A stretch of DNA of 49,153 nucleotides from Candidatus Gastranaerophilales bacterium (lineage in GTDB: Bacteria; Cyanobacteriota; Vampirovibrionia; Gastranaerophilales; Gastranaerophilaceae). Position numbers and translations under genes: made by a program. Numbering within the stretch: the first letter of the stretch is position 1; every line of letters starts with the position of its first letter. The stretch lies in assembly GCA_947588745.1 (NCBI GenBank), contig CANPYW010000013.1, positions 1 to 49,153 of the forward strand, in the 5' to 3' direction. Shown piece by piece: positions 15,579 to 26,433 of this stretch. The notes under the pieces were generated by a model. The model saw only the letters and a program-made list of their open reading frames with translations. It was not told the origin of the DNA and made no database searches.

Positions 15579-17045
15579 ATGTTAAAAATGACTTTGGATA
15601 AAGTTAAAGAATTATCAAAAGATTACAAGTGCGTACCTGTTTTTAAAGAAATATTTTCTGATATGACTACTCCCATACGAGTTTTAAGAATATTAAAAAA
15701 TCAGGATGAACATTGCTTCCTGCTTGAAAGTGTGGAAAAAATGGAAAAAATCGGCAGGTATTCATTTCTGGGGTTTGAACCGTCATTAGAAATTACATGC
15801 CGGAATAGTATACTGAAAATTAAAAGTGCGGAAGATGAAAAAGTTGTGGAAACGAATAAGCCGCAGGATTACATCAAAAAAATACTTGATGAGTATAAAA
15901 GTCCGGTTGTTGAAGGACTTCCGTCATTTACGGGCGGGCTTGCGGGTTATTTTTCTTATGATTTTATAAAATATTTCGAACCCGAATTAAACTTGAATGC
16001 AAAGGATGACGAGTGTTTTAATGATGTTGATTTAATGTTGTTCGATAAAATTATTGCCTTTGATAACGTAAGGAATAAAATTATTTTAATCGTTAATGTT
16101 AAAACCGATGATATTGAAAATAATTATAATAAGGCCGTAAAAGAGTTGGAACGTCTTGCCGATTTAATCAGGAACGGAAAGCCTTATGAAATAAAAAACG
16201 GCAAATTGAAGTCTGATTTCAGGGTATTATTTGATAAAAATTCGTTTTGTAAAATGGTTGAAAAAGCAAAGTATTATATAAAAGAGGGTGATATATTTCA
16301 GGTTGTTTTATCAAATCGTTTTGATGCCGATTATGAGGGAGATTTGCTGAATACGTACAGAACTCTCAGAACGATTAATCCGTCGCCGTATATGTTTTAT
16401 TTCGGAAGTAATAATATTGAAATAGCGGGTGCTTCACCCGAAACTCTTTTAAAACTTGAAAACGGGAGGTTGTATACTTTTCCGCTTGCGGGTACAAGAA
16501 AACGGGGCAGAACACAAGCTGAGGATGAAATGCTTGAAAAAGAACTGCTTTCTGACGAAAAAGAGTGTGCCGAGCATAATATGCTTGTAGATTTGGGAAG
16601 AAACGATACCGGAAAAATATCCGAATTCGGCAGTGTAAAAGTTGAAAAATATATGTCAATCGAACGTTTTTCACATGTTATGCATATAGGTTCAACCGTC
16701 ACGGGAAAAATCAGACCCGATAAAAATCAATTGGATGCCGTAGGTGCGATATTACCTGCGGGTACTTTATCGGGTGCTCCCAAAATCAGAGCTTGTGAAA
16801 TTATTAATGAACTTGAAAACAATAAAAGAGGAATTTACGGAGGTGCAATCGGTTATCTTGATTTTACGGGAAATTTGGATACGTGTATTGCAATACGACT
16901 GGTATTTAAGAAAAATAATAAAGTATTTGTAAGAGTCGGAGCAGGTATTGTTTATGACAGTATTCCCGAAAACGAATATACGGAGTGCATTAATAAATCG
17001 AAAGCGGTTATGCATGCATTAAAAATTTCGGAGGAGGTTTTATGA
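15579..17045 (+). CDS. trpE: Anthranilate synthase component I
   Basis: TrpE converts chorismate to anthranilate, using ammonia supplied by TrpG; this is the first step of tryptophan synthesis. The 488 residues include the tryptophan-binding LLES element (48-51), implying feedback inhibition. The chorismate-binding core shows AGASPETLL, PLAGTRKRG, DLGRNDTGK, GTLSGAPKI, GIYGGAIGY and a C-terminal VRVGAGIVYDS. The length is normal. AAGAGAG lies upstream of the ATG. The stop overlaps the trpG start (ATGA). Assigned to TrpE and not PabB because of its place at the head of a complete trp operon. Confidence 0.97.
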   Translation: MLKMTLDKVKELSKDYKCVPVFKEIFSDMTTPIRVLRILKNQDEHCFLLESVEKMEKIGRYSFLGFEPSLEITCRNSILKIKSAEDEKVVETNKPQDYIKKILDEYKSPVVEGLPSFTGGLAGYFSYDFIKYFEPELNLNAKDDECFNDVDLMLFDKIIAFDNVRNKIILIVNVKTDDIENNYNKAVKELERLADLIRNGKPYEIKNGKLKSDFRVLFDKNSFCKMVEKAKYYIKEGDIFQVVLSNRFDADYEGDLLNTYRTLRTINPSPYMFYFGSNNIEIAGASPETLLKLENGRLYTFPLAGTRKRGRTQAEDEMLEKELLSDEKECAEHNMLVDLGRNDTGKISEFGSVKVEKYMSIERFSHVMHIGSTVTGKIRPDKNQLDAVGAILPAGTLSGAPKIRACEIINELENNKRGIYGGAIGYLDFTGNLDTCIAIRLVFKKNNKVFVRVGAGIVYDSIPENEYTECINKSKAVMHALKISEEVL

Positions 17046-17623
17046 TATTGTTAATAGATAATTTTGACAGTTTTTCGTATAACCTTTATCAATATATCGG
17101 TGAAATAAATTCCGATATAAAAGTTGTAAGGAATAATGAGTTTACGGTTGATGAAATTGAAAAGTTAACCCCCGAAGCAATTGTGATATCACCCGGGCCA
17201 GGTAAGCCTGACAATGCGGGAGTGTGCGAGGATGTAATTCGATATTTTTATGATAAAATTCCCATTCTGGGTATTTGTTTGGGGCATCAGGCTATATGTG
17301 AAGTTTTCGGAGCCAAAATTATTTATGCCGAGAAAATCATGCATGGAAAAACTTCCGAAATTGATATTGATAATACGGCTGCAATATTTAAAGGCTTGCC
17401 GAAACGTATAAAAGTTGCAAGATATCATTCTCTTGCGGCAGATATCAATGAATTTCCGACGGAATTAAGCATAATTGCAAAAACGGACGATAATGTTGTT
17501 ATGGGAGTTAAACACAGACAATATAACCTGTACGGACTTCAGTTTCATCCTGAATCAATATTAACGACCTGCGGAAAAACCATAATTAAAAATTTTTTTG
17601 AAAGTGTGAAAAATGATAAATAA
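17042..17623 (+). CDS. trpG: Anthranilate synthase component II (glutamine amidotransferase)
   Basis: The 193-residue class I glutaminase subunit releases ammonia for TrpE. It opens with LLIDNFDSFSYNLYQY. The nucleophile C79 is in GICLGHQAI and the His-Glu of the triad are in FHPESI near the C-terminus. A GAGGAGG ribosome site lies at the end of trpE. In many bacteria this subunit also serves PabB; only one copy is visible here. Overlaps trpD by 11 bp. Confidence 0.96.
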   Translation: MILLIDNFDSFSYNLYQYIGEINSDIKVVRNNEFTVDEIEKLTPEAIVISPGPGKPDNAGVCEDVIRYFYDKIPILGICLGHQAICEVFGAKIIYAEKIMHGKTSEIDIDNTAAIFKGLPKRIKVARYHSLAADINEFPTELSIIAKTDDNVVMGVKHRQYNLYGLQFHPESILTTCGKTIIKNFFESVKNDK

Positions 17624-18629
17624 TGCAATACAACAACTTATAAACGGAAAAAATTTAAGTTATGAATTAACAAAAGATGTAATGTGCGAGATTACAAACG
17701 GAAATGTTAACGATATACAAATCGCCGCATTTTTGACCGCATTAAAAATGAAAGGCGAAACGGCGGAAGAAATAAAAGCCGCTGCGGAAGTTATGAAAGA
17801 AAAATGTTTAATAACACGCTTGTCCGTTAATAATACTCTTGATATTGTCGGTACGGGCGGCGATATGAGTAATACGTTTAATATCTCAACGGCTTGTGCA
17901 TTTGTTCTTGCGGCAGGAGATGTACCAGTTACAAAGCATGGCAACAGAGCATTAACAAGTAAATCGGGTTCCGTTGATGTGCTTGAAGCTTTGGGAATTA
18001 ATGTTGATAAGACTTCCGAGCAGGAAAAACAAATTTTTGAAAAATTAAATTTATGTTTTATGTTTGCAAAAAATCATCATCCCGCCATGAAGTATGCTTC
18101 AAATGCAAGAAAAAATTTGCCGTTCAGAACTTTGTTTAATATCTTAGGCCCGCTTACAAATCCTGCGTGTGCCAAATCTCAATTGTTCGGAGTTTATGAT
18201 GTTAATCTTGTAAATAAACTGGCACGTGTCATATCATCATTGGGAGTGGAAAACGGACTCGTTATATATGGTAAAGACGGATTGGACGAGGCTTCCGTTT
18301 CGGATGAAACTTATGTTTCGGAATTTAGAAACGGTATAATAACCGATTATATTATTAAACCCGAAGAATACGGTATAAAAAGAGCCGTAAAAAAAGATGT
18401 CGAGGGTGGTAATTCGGCTTATAACGCACAAATAATAAGGGATATTTTTTCGGGAAAAGAAATCGGAGCAAAAAAGGATATTGTTGTTTTGAATTCCGCT
18501 TTGGCTTTTTATGCTTATAAAACCGTGTCAAATATACGTGATGGAGTTTTTCTTTCAAAAGATATAATTGATAAAGGGCTTGCAATGAAAAAACTCAATG
18601 ATTACATAAAACTTTCCAATGAGGTATAG
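17613..18629 (+). CDS. trpD: Anthranilate phosphoribosyltransferase
   Basis: TrpD joins anthranilate to PRPP. The 338 residues contain the PRPP-binding GTGGDMSNTFNIST near residue 79, KHGNRALTSKSGSVD, and NARKNLPFRTLFNILGPLTN. Length and motifs are typical. It starts inside the trpG reading frame and ends directly before trpC, so the genes are translationally coupled. Confidence 0.96.
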   Translation: MINNAIQQLINGKNLSYELTKDVMCEITNGNVNDIQIAAFLTALKMKGETAEEIKAAAEVMKEKCLITRLSVNNTLDIVGTGGDMSNTFNISTACAFVLAAGDVPVTKHGNRALTSKSGSVDVLEALGINVDKTSEQEKQIFEKLNLCFMFAKNHHPAMKYASNARKNLPFRTLFNILGPLTNPACAKSQLFGVYDVNLVNKLARVISSLGVENGLVIYGKDGLDEASVSDETYVSEFRNGIITDYIIKPEEYGIKRAVKKDVEGGNSAYNAQIIRDIFSGKEIGAKKDIVVLNSALAFYAYKTVSNIRDGVFLSKDIIDKGLAMKKLNDYIKLSNEV

Positions 18630-19415
18630 ATGAATATTTTAGATAAAATAGTCGAAAAAACAAAAATCAGAGTGAAAAATTTATATGAAACCGTAAATAC
18701 GATCGAATATAAAAATTCGGCTTATGATGTATGCGGCAAAAAGTACAGGTTTGAAAATGCATTAAGAAATAACAAAATGTCTTTTATATGCGAAATAAAA
18801 AAAGCTTCGCCGTCTAAAGGTATTATTTCCGAGGATTTTCCTTATTTAACCGTTGCAAGAGAATATGAAAAAGCAAATGCCGATGCAATATCGGTATTAA
18901 CCGAACCCGATTTCTTTTTGGGCGATATTAATTATTTGAAAGAAATTGCTCAAACCGTAAATATTCCCGTTTTGAGAAAAGATTTTATTATTGATGAAAT
19001 ACAGATTTATGAGTCTAAACTGATTAATGCGGATGCAATACTTTTAATTTGTTCAATTTTGGATTATGAAAAATTAAAAACTTTTATAAAAATCGCAGAA
19101 AGTTTAGGACTTTCCTGTCTTACGGAAGCTCATGACAAATTTGAAATCGAAACGGCTCTGAAAGCGGGGGCAAAAATTATAGGTGTAAATAACAGAGATT
19201 TAAAGACATTTAATATTAATATACAAAACAGTATTAATTTAAGAAAATTTGTACCCGATGATATTTTATTTGTGTCCGAAAGCGGAATAGAGAGCCGTAA
19301 TCAAATTGAAGAATTGGAAAAGAATTCCGTTAATGCAGTATTAATAGGCGAAACTTTAATGAAATCACCCGATAAAAAACATCAAATACAAATTTTAAAA
19401 GGTGAAGTCAAATGA
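18630..19415 (+). CDS. trpC: Indole-3-glycerol-phosphate synthase
   Basis: A 261-residue TIM barrel that closes the indole ring. CEIKKASPSKG carries the catalytic lysine, followed by ISVLTEPDFFLGD, VLRKDFIID, LTEAHD, IGVNNRDLKTF and SESGIESRNQI. It is monofunctional (TrpF is separate). The start abuts the trpD stop and the end overlaps trpF by 4 bp. Confidence 0.96.
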   Translation: MNILDKIVEKTKIRVKNLYETVNTIEYKNSAYDVCGKKYRFENALRNNKMSFICEIKKASPSKGIISEDFPYLTVAREYEKANADAISVLTEPDFFLGDINYLKEIAQTVNIPVLRKDFIIDEIQIYESKLINADAILLICSILDYEKLKTFIKIAESLGLSCLTEAHDKFEIETALKAGAKIIGVNNRDLKTFNINIQNSINLRKFVPDDILFVSESGIESRNQIEELEKNSVNAVLIGETLMKSPDKKHQIQILKGEVK

Positions 19416-20023
19416 AAATTAAAATTTGCGGACTTAAAAGGATTGAAGATATCGAATATATCAATCAGGCGGGGATTGATTATGCCGGATTTATTTTTGC
19501 GGATAATTCAAAAAGAAAAATTGCCCCTGTCTGTGCTTCAACTTTGAAAAAAGTTTTAAATAAAAATATTAAATCCGTCGGAGTCTTTGTAAATCAGGAT
19601 ATCGCTTTTATTATGGAATTAATCCGTACAAAAATTATTGATTTGGTTCAATTGCACGGAAGTGAAGATAACAACTTTATTCGTGAATTAAAAAATATTT
19701 CCGGAATTGAAATAATTAAAGCATTTAAAGCAGATGACCGGCTTGCTTTTAATATCGCTCATACAACGGCTGATTATGTTTTAACGGATTCCTCAACACA
19801 AAACTCTTTTGGCGGTACGGGCATGACGTTTGACTGGGGATTAATCCCCGAAACTAATAAAAAAATTTTTTTGGCGGGCGGAATTAATATTTCAAATATT
19901 GATTTTGCTTTAAAACAAAAAGTATATTGTCTTGATATAAATTCCGGAGTTGAAACCGACGGTTGTAAAGACAGACAAAAAATTATCGAATTAACGGAAA
20001 GAATAAGGAAAAATAATGAATAA
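19412..20023 (+). CDS. trpF: Phosphoribosylanthranilate isomerase
   Basis: A 203-residue TIM barrel catalysing the Amadori rearrangement of phosphoribosylanthranilate. KIKICGLKR holds the catalytic cysteine (C6 region), [10 protein letters not shown] forms the phosphate-binding part, and VQLHGSE and the late LDINSGVET are family signatures. It overlaps trpC by 4 bp and trpB by 8 bp. Confidence 0.95.
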   Translation: MKIKICGLKRIEDIEYINQAGIDYAGFIFADNSKRKIAPVCASTLKKVLNKNIKSVGVFVNQDIAFIMELIRTKIIDLVQLHGSEDNNFIRELKNISGIEIIKAFKADDRLAFNIAHTTADYVLTDSSTQNSFGGTGMTFDWGLIPETNKKIFLAGGINISNIDFALKQKVYCLDINSGVETDGCKDRQKIIELTERIRKNNE

Positions 20024-21203
20024 TAATACTAAATTCGGAGAGTTTGGCGGACAATACGTTCCCGAAATTCTTATGAACGAAATAAAGAACCTTGAAAAAT
20101 CATACGAATATCATAAAAATAACGGCAGTTTTATTTCCGAACTGGATGATTTATTAAAAAATTATGCGGGACGTCCGTCTTTGTTGTATTTTGCCGAAAA
20201 CATGACAAAAGATTTGGGTGGAGCAAAAATATATCTTAAAAGAGAAGATTTAAACCATACGGGTTCGCACAAAATTAATAACGTTTTAGGTCAGGCTTTA
20301 CTTGCAAAAAAAATGGGAAAAAAGCGTATAATAGCGGAAACCGGAGCCGGACAGCACGGTGTTGCTGCCGCAACCGCAGCAGCATTATTGGGTTTGGAAT
20401 GTGAAATTTTTATGGGTAAAGAAGATACACTGAGGCAATCATTAAATGTATACAGAATGGAATTACTGGGTGCAAAAGTGCATACCGTTGAAAGCGGTAC
20501 TCAAACATTAAAAGATGCTGTTAATGAAGCTATGCGTGAGTGGTCAAAAAGAACGGAAGATACACTTTATGTAATAGGTTCAGTTATGGGGCCTCATCCT
20601 TTCCCGATGATTGTAAGAGATTTTCAAAGTGTAATAAGCAGAGAAGCACGTGAACAGATTTTGAAGCTTGAGGGAAAGCTGCCGTCTGCTGTAATAGCTT
20701 GCGTGGGCGGAGGCAGTAACGCAATGGGAATGTTTTATAATTTTATAAACGATAAGAGCGTAAAACTTATCGGCTGTGAGGCAGCAGGTTTGGGAGTAAA
20801 TACCGATAAGCACGCAGCAAGTATGACAAAAGGAAGAATGGGAATTTTTCACGGAATGAAATCAATATTTTGCCAGGATGAGTACGGACAGATAGCTCCC
20901 GTTTATTCGATATCCGCAGGACTTGATTATCCCGGAATAGGCCCCGAACACGCTTATCTTAATTCAATCGGTCGAGCATCTTATATCGCTGTAACTGATG
21001 ATGAAGCCGTTTGTGCGTTTGAGTATCTTTCAAAAACAGAGGGAATAATACCTGCAATAGAGAGTGCTCATGCGGTTGCTTATGCAATGAAAACGGCTCC
21101 TTTAATGAAAAAAGACGAAATAATTATTGTTTGTTTATCCGGCAGAGGCGATAAAGATGTTGCCGCCATAGCAAAATACAGAGGAAGGAAGATTAATGAG
21201 TAA
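20016..21203 (+). CDS. trpB: Tryptophan synthase beta chain
   Basis: A 395-residue PLP enzyme condensing indole with serine. It starts with [11 protein letters not shown]. The PLP lysine is in [11 protein letters not shown] near residue 87. [10 protein letters not shown], the phosphate-binding [10 protein letters not shown] and the C-terminal CLSGRGDKD are typical of the TrpB1 type that pairs with TrpA. Overlaps both neighbours by 8 bp. Confidence 0.97.
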   Translation: MNNNTKFGEFGGQYVPEILMNEIKNLEKSYEYHKNNGSFISELDDLLKNYAGRPSLLYFAENMTKDLGGAKIYLKREDLNHTGSHKINNVLGQALLAKKMGKKRIIAETGAGQHGVAAATAAALLGLECEIFMGKEDTLRQSLNVYRMELLGAKVHTVESGTQTLKDAVNEAMREWSKRTEDTLYVIGSVMGPHPFPMIVRDFQSVISREAREQILKLEGKLPSAVIACVGGGSNAMGMFYNFINDKSVKLIGCEAAGLGVNTDKHAASMTKGRMGIFHGMKSIFCQDEYGQIAPVYSISAGLDYPGIGPEHAYLNSIGRASYIAVTDDEAVCAFEYLSKTEGIIPAIESAHAVAYAMKTAPLMKKDEIIIVCLSGRGDKDVAAIAKYRGRKINE

Positions 21204-21993
21204 TATATCGAATGCATTTAAAAACGGTAAAGCATTTATAGGCTTTTTAACGGCAGGTGACCCCGATATTGAAACCACAAAGCAATGCATATTAAAAATG
21301 GAGGAAGCGGGAGCCGATTTGATAGAAATAGGCATTCCTTTTTCCGACCCCATTGCGGAGGGAAGCGTAATTCAATCTGCAAATATAAGGGCATTAAAAT
21401 CAAATACCTTTTTGGATAAAATTTTTGAAGCGGTAATCGATTTAAGGAAAAAAACGGATATCCCGATTGTGTTTTTAACTTATATTAATCCTGTTTTTAA
21501 TTACGGTTATGAAAGATTTTTTTCCGATTGTAAAGAGTCAAAAACGGACGGCCTTATCATTCCCGACTTACCTTTTGAAGAAAAACACGAAGTTTCCGAT
21601 TATGCACGAAATAATGATATTGATGTAATTTCATTAATTGCACCTACTTCCGATAACAGAATAAAGCAGATAGCAAAAGAGGCTTCGGGTTTTATATATT
21701 TGGTATCTTCAATGGGAGTTACGGGAGTAAGAAGCGAAATCACAACCGATTTGAAAACAATTGTCGGTTTAATACGGGAACAAACCGATATACCTGTTGC
21801 AATAGGTTTTGGAATAAATACACCGAAACAGGCAGCATATTTATCAAAGATTTCGGACGGTGTAATTGTCGGAAGTGCAATAGTTAAAATCATTGAACGG
21901 TACGGAAAAAATTCGCCCGAATATGTGTATGAATATGTAAAATCAATGAAAAATGCAATAAAATCAAATATGTTGTCTAATATATCTATATAA
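21196..21993 (+). CDS. trpA: Tryptophan synthase alpha chain
   Basis: A 265-residue TIM barrel cleaving indole-3-glycerol phosphate and channelling indole to Trp[27 protein letters not shown] (catalytic Glu), the catalytic Asp in [12 protein letters not shown], and [10 protein letters not shown] are visible. It is the last trp gene. The 3' end (21918-21956) is echoed by a similar stretch at 23370-23420, downstream of mtaB. Confidence 0.97.
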   Translation: MSNISNAFKNGKAFIGFLTAGDPDIETTKQCILKMEEAGADLIEIGIPFSDPIAEGSVIQSANIRALKSNTFLDKIFEAVIDLRKKTDIPIVFLTYINPVFNYGYERFFSDCKESKTDGLIIPDLPFEEKHEVSDYARNNDIDVISLIAPTSDNRIKQIAKEASGFIYLVSSMGVTGVRSEITTDLKTIVGLIREQTDIPVAIGFGINTPKQAAYLSKISDGVIVGSAIVKIIERYGKNSPEYVYEYVKSMKNAIKSNMLSNISI

Positions 21994-22005
21994 AAGTTAT
22001 TATGA

Positions 22006-22033
22006 TTACCAAAATTTATATTTAAAATATAAT
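22006..22033 (+). promoter_or_regulatory. Candidate promoter giving a leaderless mtaB mRNA
   Basis: TTACCA (22006-22011) and a perfect TATAAT (22028-22033) are separated by 16 bp. The ATG of mtaB is at 22041, seven bases after the -10 box, and has no ribosome site. Transcription would start at or beside the start codon. Confidence 0.5.
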
Positions 22034-22040
22034 ATTTTAT

Positions 22041-23330
22041 ATGAAAAAGTTTATTATTAAAACATTGGGTTGTAAAACAAATCAGGTCGAATCTGCTTTA
22101 ATGGCCGAAATACTTTCCTGTAACGGTTTTGTTGAAACGGATAAGATACCTGAGGCAGATTATTATATTTTAAATTCCTGTTCCGTCACTCATATTGCGG
22201 ATACAAAAAATCTCTCTTATTTAAGACGTGCAAAAAGAGAAAATCCCTCAATAAAAACCGTTGTTACGGGGTGTATGGCACAGCTTGAAAAAGATAATCT
22301 GATTAAAAATAATATTGCGGATTATGTTATCGGAAATTATGAAAAAAATGATATAGCAAATATTCTTCAAAAAGAAAATAATATTATTGTTTCGGATATA
22401 TTTTCTCATAATACTTTTCGTTATGAAAAACTGTATCAAACCCAAAGAACACGAGCTTCCGTTAAAATTCAGGACGGTTGCAACAACCGCTGCTCATACT
22501 GTACAATCCCTTTTGCAAGAGGAAAAAACAGGTCAAACTCAATAGAAAATATTGTTGAACAAATTAATCTTTTTGCTTCCGAAAATTATTACGAAACGGT
22601 TTTAACGGGTATTCACATCGGTCAGTGGGGCAGTGATTTTAACCCTCGAAAAACTCTAAAATCTTTACTGGAAGAAATAGAAAAAACAAATATAAAAAGA
22701 TACAGATTGGGTTCTTTAAATCCGATTGAATTGTCGTTTGATTTTATAGATTTTTTATCCTCATCTTCAAAATTTTGCCCTCATTTTCATCTTTCGCTTC
22801 AATCGCTTTGCAATAAAACTTTAAAGAATATGAACCGGAATTACACCGTTAAACAAGTGTTTGAACTCGTTGATTATATAAACTCAAAATTTCAAAATGT
22901 ATTTATCGGAAGCGATATTATTGCGGGGTTCCCTAACGAAACGCAGGATGATTTTGAAATTACCCGCAAAAATCTCGAAAAATTAAATTTGACCAAAATA
23001 CACGTTTTCCCTTATTCAAGAAGAAAAAACACAAAAGCGGATACTATGCCTAATCAAATATGTGAGAGCGAGAAAAAAAACAGGGTTAAAATTATCGGGG
23101 AAATTTCAGAGCGTAAATTAAAAACATTTTATGAAAATAATATTGATACGGAAAATGAAGTTATTATTGAAAAAAAACGGGATAAAAAGACAAAACTTTT
23201 AAAGGGCGTGACAAAAAATTATATTAATGTTTTGATTGATAACGATGACAAATATAAAGACAGCGTTCAAAAAATAAGGCTTTTATCCGTTTGCGAAAAT
23301 TTTAACGGTATGTTTGCCGAAATTATATGA
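22041..23330 (+). CDS. mtaB: tRNA t6A37 methylthiotransferase MtaB
   Basis: A 429-residue radical SAM methylthiotransferase that converts t6A to ms2t6A at position 37 of ANN-decoding tRNAs. The N-terminal MTTase domain has its three cluster cysteines in TLGCKTNQVES, LNSCSVTHIAD and VVTGCMAQ. The radical SAM motif is CNNRCSYC, followed by IPFARGKNRS. A TRAM-like C-terminus completes it. KTLGCKTNQ and the CSYCTIPFARG form favour MtaB over MiaB or RimO. No ribosome site is seen before the ATG. It lies 47 bp after trpA. Confidence 0.9.
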   Translation: MKKFIIKTLGCKTNQVESALMAEILSCNGFVETDKIPEADYYILNSCSVTHIADTKNLSYLRRAKRENPSIKTVVTGCMAQLEKDNLIKNNIADYVIGNYEKNDIANILQKENNIIVSDIFSHNTFRYEKLYQTQRTRASVKIQDGCNNRCSYCTIPFARGKNRSNSIENIVEQINLFASENYYETVLTGIHIGQWGSDFNPRKTLKSLLEEIEKTNIKRYRLGSLNPIELSFDFIDFLSSSSKFCPHFHLSLQSLCNKTLKNMNRNYTVKQVFELVDYINSKFQNVFIGSDIIAGFPNETQDDFEITRKNLEKLNLTKIHVFPYSRRKNTKADTMPNQICESEKKNRVKIIGEISERKLKTFYENNIDTENEVIIEKKRDKKTKLLKGVTKNYINVLIDNDDKYKDSVQKIRLLSVCENFNGMFAEII

Positions 23331-23369
23331 TTTTAAAACGTAAATTTTGAATGTTACTGAAAATTGCTG

Positions 23370-23420
23370 CGAATATGTGCAGGAATAATTGTATAAATAT
23401 ATAAAATCAATGAAAAATGC
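23370..23420 (+). repeat. Fragment resembling the 3' end of trpA
   Basis: CGAATATGTG (23370-23379) and, after about 12 extra bases, a 29-bp stretch (23392-23420) match trpA 21918-21927 and 21928-21956. The 29-bp part matches at 27 of 29 positions, with the last 18 bases identical (AAAATCAATGAAAAATGC). Read in the trpA frame it gives EYVQE, a stop, then YIKSMKNA, against [13 protein letters not shown] in TrpA. It looks like a decayed partial duplicate. Confidence 0.55.
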
Positions 23421-23457
23421 CTCGAATATAATGGCGGTATTATAAAATAATCGTTAA

Positions 23458-23487
23458 AAAAAGATGCAATTTTAATTGCATCTTTTT
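23458..23487. terminator. Bidirectional intrinsic terminator
   Basis: AAAAAGATGCAAT (23458-23470), loop TTTA, ATTGCATCTTTTT (23475-23487). The stem carries A and T runs on both sides. It separates mtaB (plus) from ilvC (minus). Confidence 0.88.
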
Positions 23488-23506
23488 CATAAAATTAAAT
23501 GTATTT

Positions 23507-24532
<1,026 letters not shown>

Positions 24533-24545
24533 TTATTATAAATTT

Positions 24546-24574
24546 AGTGTAAAACTTAAAGAAATCATAGTCAA
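24546..24574 (-). promoter_or_regulatory. Candidate ilvC promoter
   Basis: On the minus strand TTGACT (24574-24569) and TACACT (24551-24546) are 17 bp apart, about 45 nt upstream of the ilvC start. Confidence 0.5.
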
Positions 24575-24596
24575 TAAGTTACAATTTTTCAATATT

Positions 24597-24627
24597 TTGA
24601 TTAAATTTCTAAATTTTGCTATATAAT
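24597..24627 (+). promoter_or_regulatory. Candidate ilvBN promoter
   Basis: TTGATT (24597-24602) and a perfect TATAAT (24622-24627) with 19-bp spacing lie about 70 nt before the ilvB start. The leader has no evident T-box or attenuator hairpin. Confidence 0.45.
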
Positions 24628-24697
24628 TTTGCTAAGATATTATGTTTAAAGTTTTATTAATAAGCAATTTAGATAGTTTGAGGAAATGGAGAACGAA

Positions 24698-26431
24698 ATG
24701 TCAGCCGAGTCAACCGTAAGAATAGAAAAAATGACGGGTGCCAGAATGTTTTTGGAATGTCTGCGAAAAGAGGGCGTGGATAAAATTTTCGGCTATCCCG
24801 GCGGTGTTATACTTCACATTTATGACGAATTGTATAATTGTGATTTCATTAAACATTATCTTGTCAGGCATGAACAGGCTGCTGTGCATGCCGCAGAAGG
24901 TTATGCAAGAATTACCGGTAAACCCGGTGTTGTGCTTGTTACATCAGGCCCGGGGGCTTGTAATACAATAACCGGTATAGCAAACGCATATTATGACAGT
25001 TATCCGCTTGTTGTCTTTACGGGACAGGTTGATACAAGACTTATAGGTAATGATGCGTTTCAGGAATCCGATATTGTAGGTATAACAAGGACTTGCTGTA
25101 AGCATAATTATTTGGTTAAAAGTATTGCAGATTTGCCAAGAGTAATAAAAGAGTCGTTTCATATAGCAAGAACGGGTAAACCAGGGCCGGTAGTCGTTTC
25201 TCTGCCAAAAGATATTTTGACTTCAAGAATGGAGTTTGAATATCCCGAAAAGTTAAATTTGCCCGGGTATAATCCGACTTATGAAGGACACCCGATACAA
25301 TGCAGAAAGGCTTTAAAATTATTATGTGAAGCTCAACGCCCCGTTATTATTTCAGGTGGCGGCATTATTCATTCTGAAGCCTGGATGGAAATAAGAGAAC
25401 TTGCAAAAAAATTAAATATTCCCGTTGCTACTACTTTAATGGGAATAGGGACATATCCGCAGGATGATAAGTTATCGTTGGGTATGCTCGGTATGCACGG
25501 TAATTATTGGGCTAATTTAGCGGTAAGCAATTGCGATGTGCTGTTTGCCGTCGGTACAAGGTTTAATGACAGAATTACGGGATGTTTAAAGCGTTTTTGC
25601 AAGGATGCACAGGTTATTCATGTTGATATCGACCCTTGTTCAATCAGTAAAAATGTTCACGTTGATATACCAATAGTTGGTGATGCTAAAAATGTTCTTA
25701 ATTTGATGCTTCACGAATATAATACGGGGAAATACTCTTATGACTATAATATGAGAGAACTTTGGGTAAAACAGATTGAGTCGTGGAAATTAAATAAGGC
25801 AATAAGAGCTGTTGAAAACGGAATAATGAGTCCACAAACCGTTATTGAACATATTTATAATAAGACTAAAAATATGGATACTATTATTGCCACTGAAGTC
25901 GGACAGCATCAAATGTGGACGGCACAACTGTATAAATTCAATAAACCTCGCCAGCTTATTACATCAGGTGGATTAGGTACAATGGGTTTCGGTTTTCCCG
26001 CCGCAATCGGTGCTCAAATTGCTTCACCTGAAAAACTTGTGTTTAATATTGCGGGGGACGGCAGTATTCAGATGAATATTCAGGAACTTATGACTTGCGT
26101 TGATTATAAAATCCCGGTAAAAATTGCCGTTATAAATAACGGATATTTGGGTATGGTAAGGCAGTGGCAGGAAAAAATGTTTAATAAACATTATTCGCAA
26201 ACTCCAATTACCTCTCCGGATTATGTTAAACTTGCGGAGGCATACGGAATTTTGGGACTCAGGATTACAAAAGATGATGAAATCGATGCTGCACTTGATA
26301 AAGCAATAGCATATAACGGCCCCGTAATTATGGATTTTGTTGTTGAACCGTTTGAAATGGTTTATCCGTGGGTGTTAGCGGGGAAACCTTTAAATGAAGT
26401 ATTGTTATCCAATCTTGAAAAGGGAGAATAG
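24698..26431 (+). CDS. ilvB: Acetolactate synthase large subunit
   Basis: A TPP/FAD enzyme condensing pyruvate to acetolactate or with 2-ketobutyrate. The start is the ATG at 24698 (GGAG at 24688-24691); the in-frame ATG at 24686 overlaps the ribosome site. The 577-residue product has the three ThDP-family domains: an N-terminal pyrimidine-binding domain (FGYPGGVILHIYDEL, catalytic Glu in RHEQAAVHAAEGYAR), a central FAD domain, and a C-terminal pyrophosphate domain (GDGSIQMNIQEL, INNGYLGMVRQWQ). It is followed after 2 bp by the regulatory subunit. Confidence 0.96.
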   Translation: MSAESTVRIEKMTGARMFLECLRKEGVDKIFGYPGGVILHIYDELYNCDFIKHYLVRHEQAAVHAAEGYARITGKPGVVLVTSGPGACNTITGIANAYYDSYPLVVFTGQVDTRLIGNDAFQESDIVGITRTCCKHNYLVKSIADLPRVIKESFHIARTGKPGPVVVSLPKDILTSRMEFEYPEKLNLPGYNPTYEGHPIQCRKALKLLCEAQRPVIISGGGIIHSEAWMEIRELAKKLNIPVATTLMGIGTYPQDDKLSLGMLGMHGNYWANLAVSNCDVLFAVGTRFNDRITGCLKRFCKDAQVIHVDIDPCSISKNVHVDIPIVGDAKNVLNLMLHEYNTGKYSYDYNMRELWVKQIESWKLNKAIRAVENGIMSPQTVIEHIYNKTKNMDTIIATEVGQHQMWTAQLYKFNKPRQLITSGGLGTMGFGFPAAIGAQIASPEKLVFNIAGDGSIQMNIQELMTCVDYKIPVKIAVINNGYLGMVRQWQEKMFNKHYSQTPITSPDYVKLAEAYGILGLRITKDDEIDAALDKAIAYNGPVIMDFVVEPFEMVYPWVLAGKPLNEVLLSNLEKGE

Positions 26432-26433
26432 CT

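Noticed and set aside
16375-16702. Two long minus-strand open frames inside trpE
   Set aside because: They mirror a conserved coding region in other frames and have no family features.
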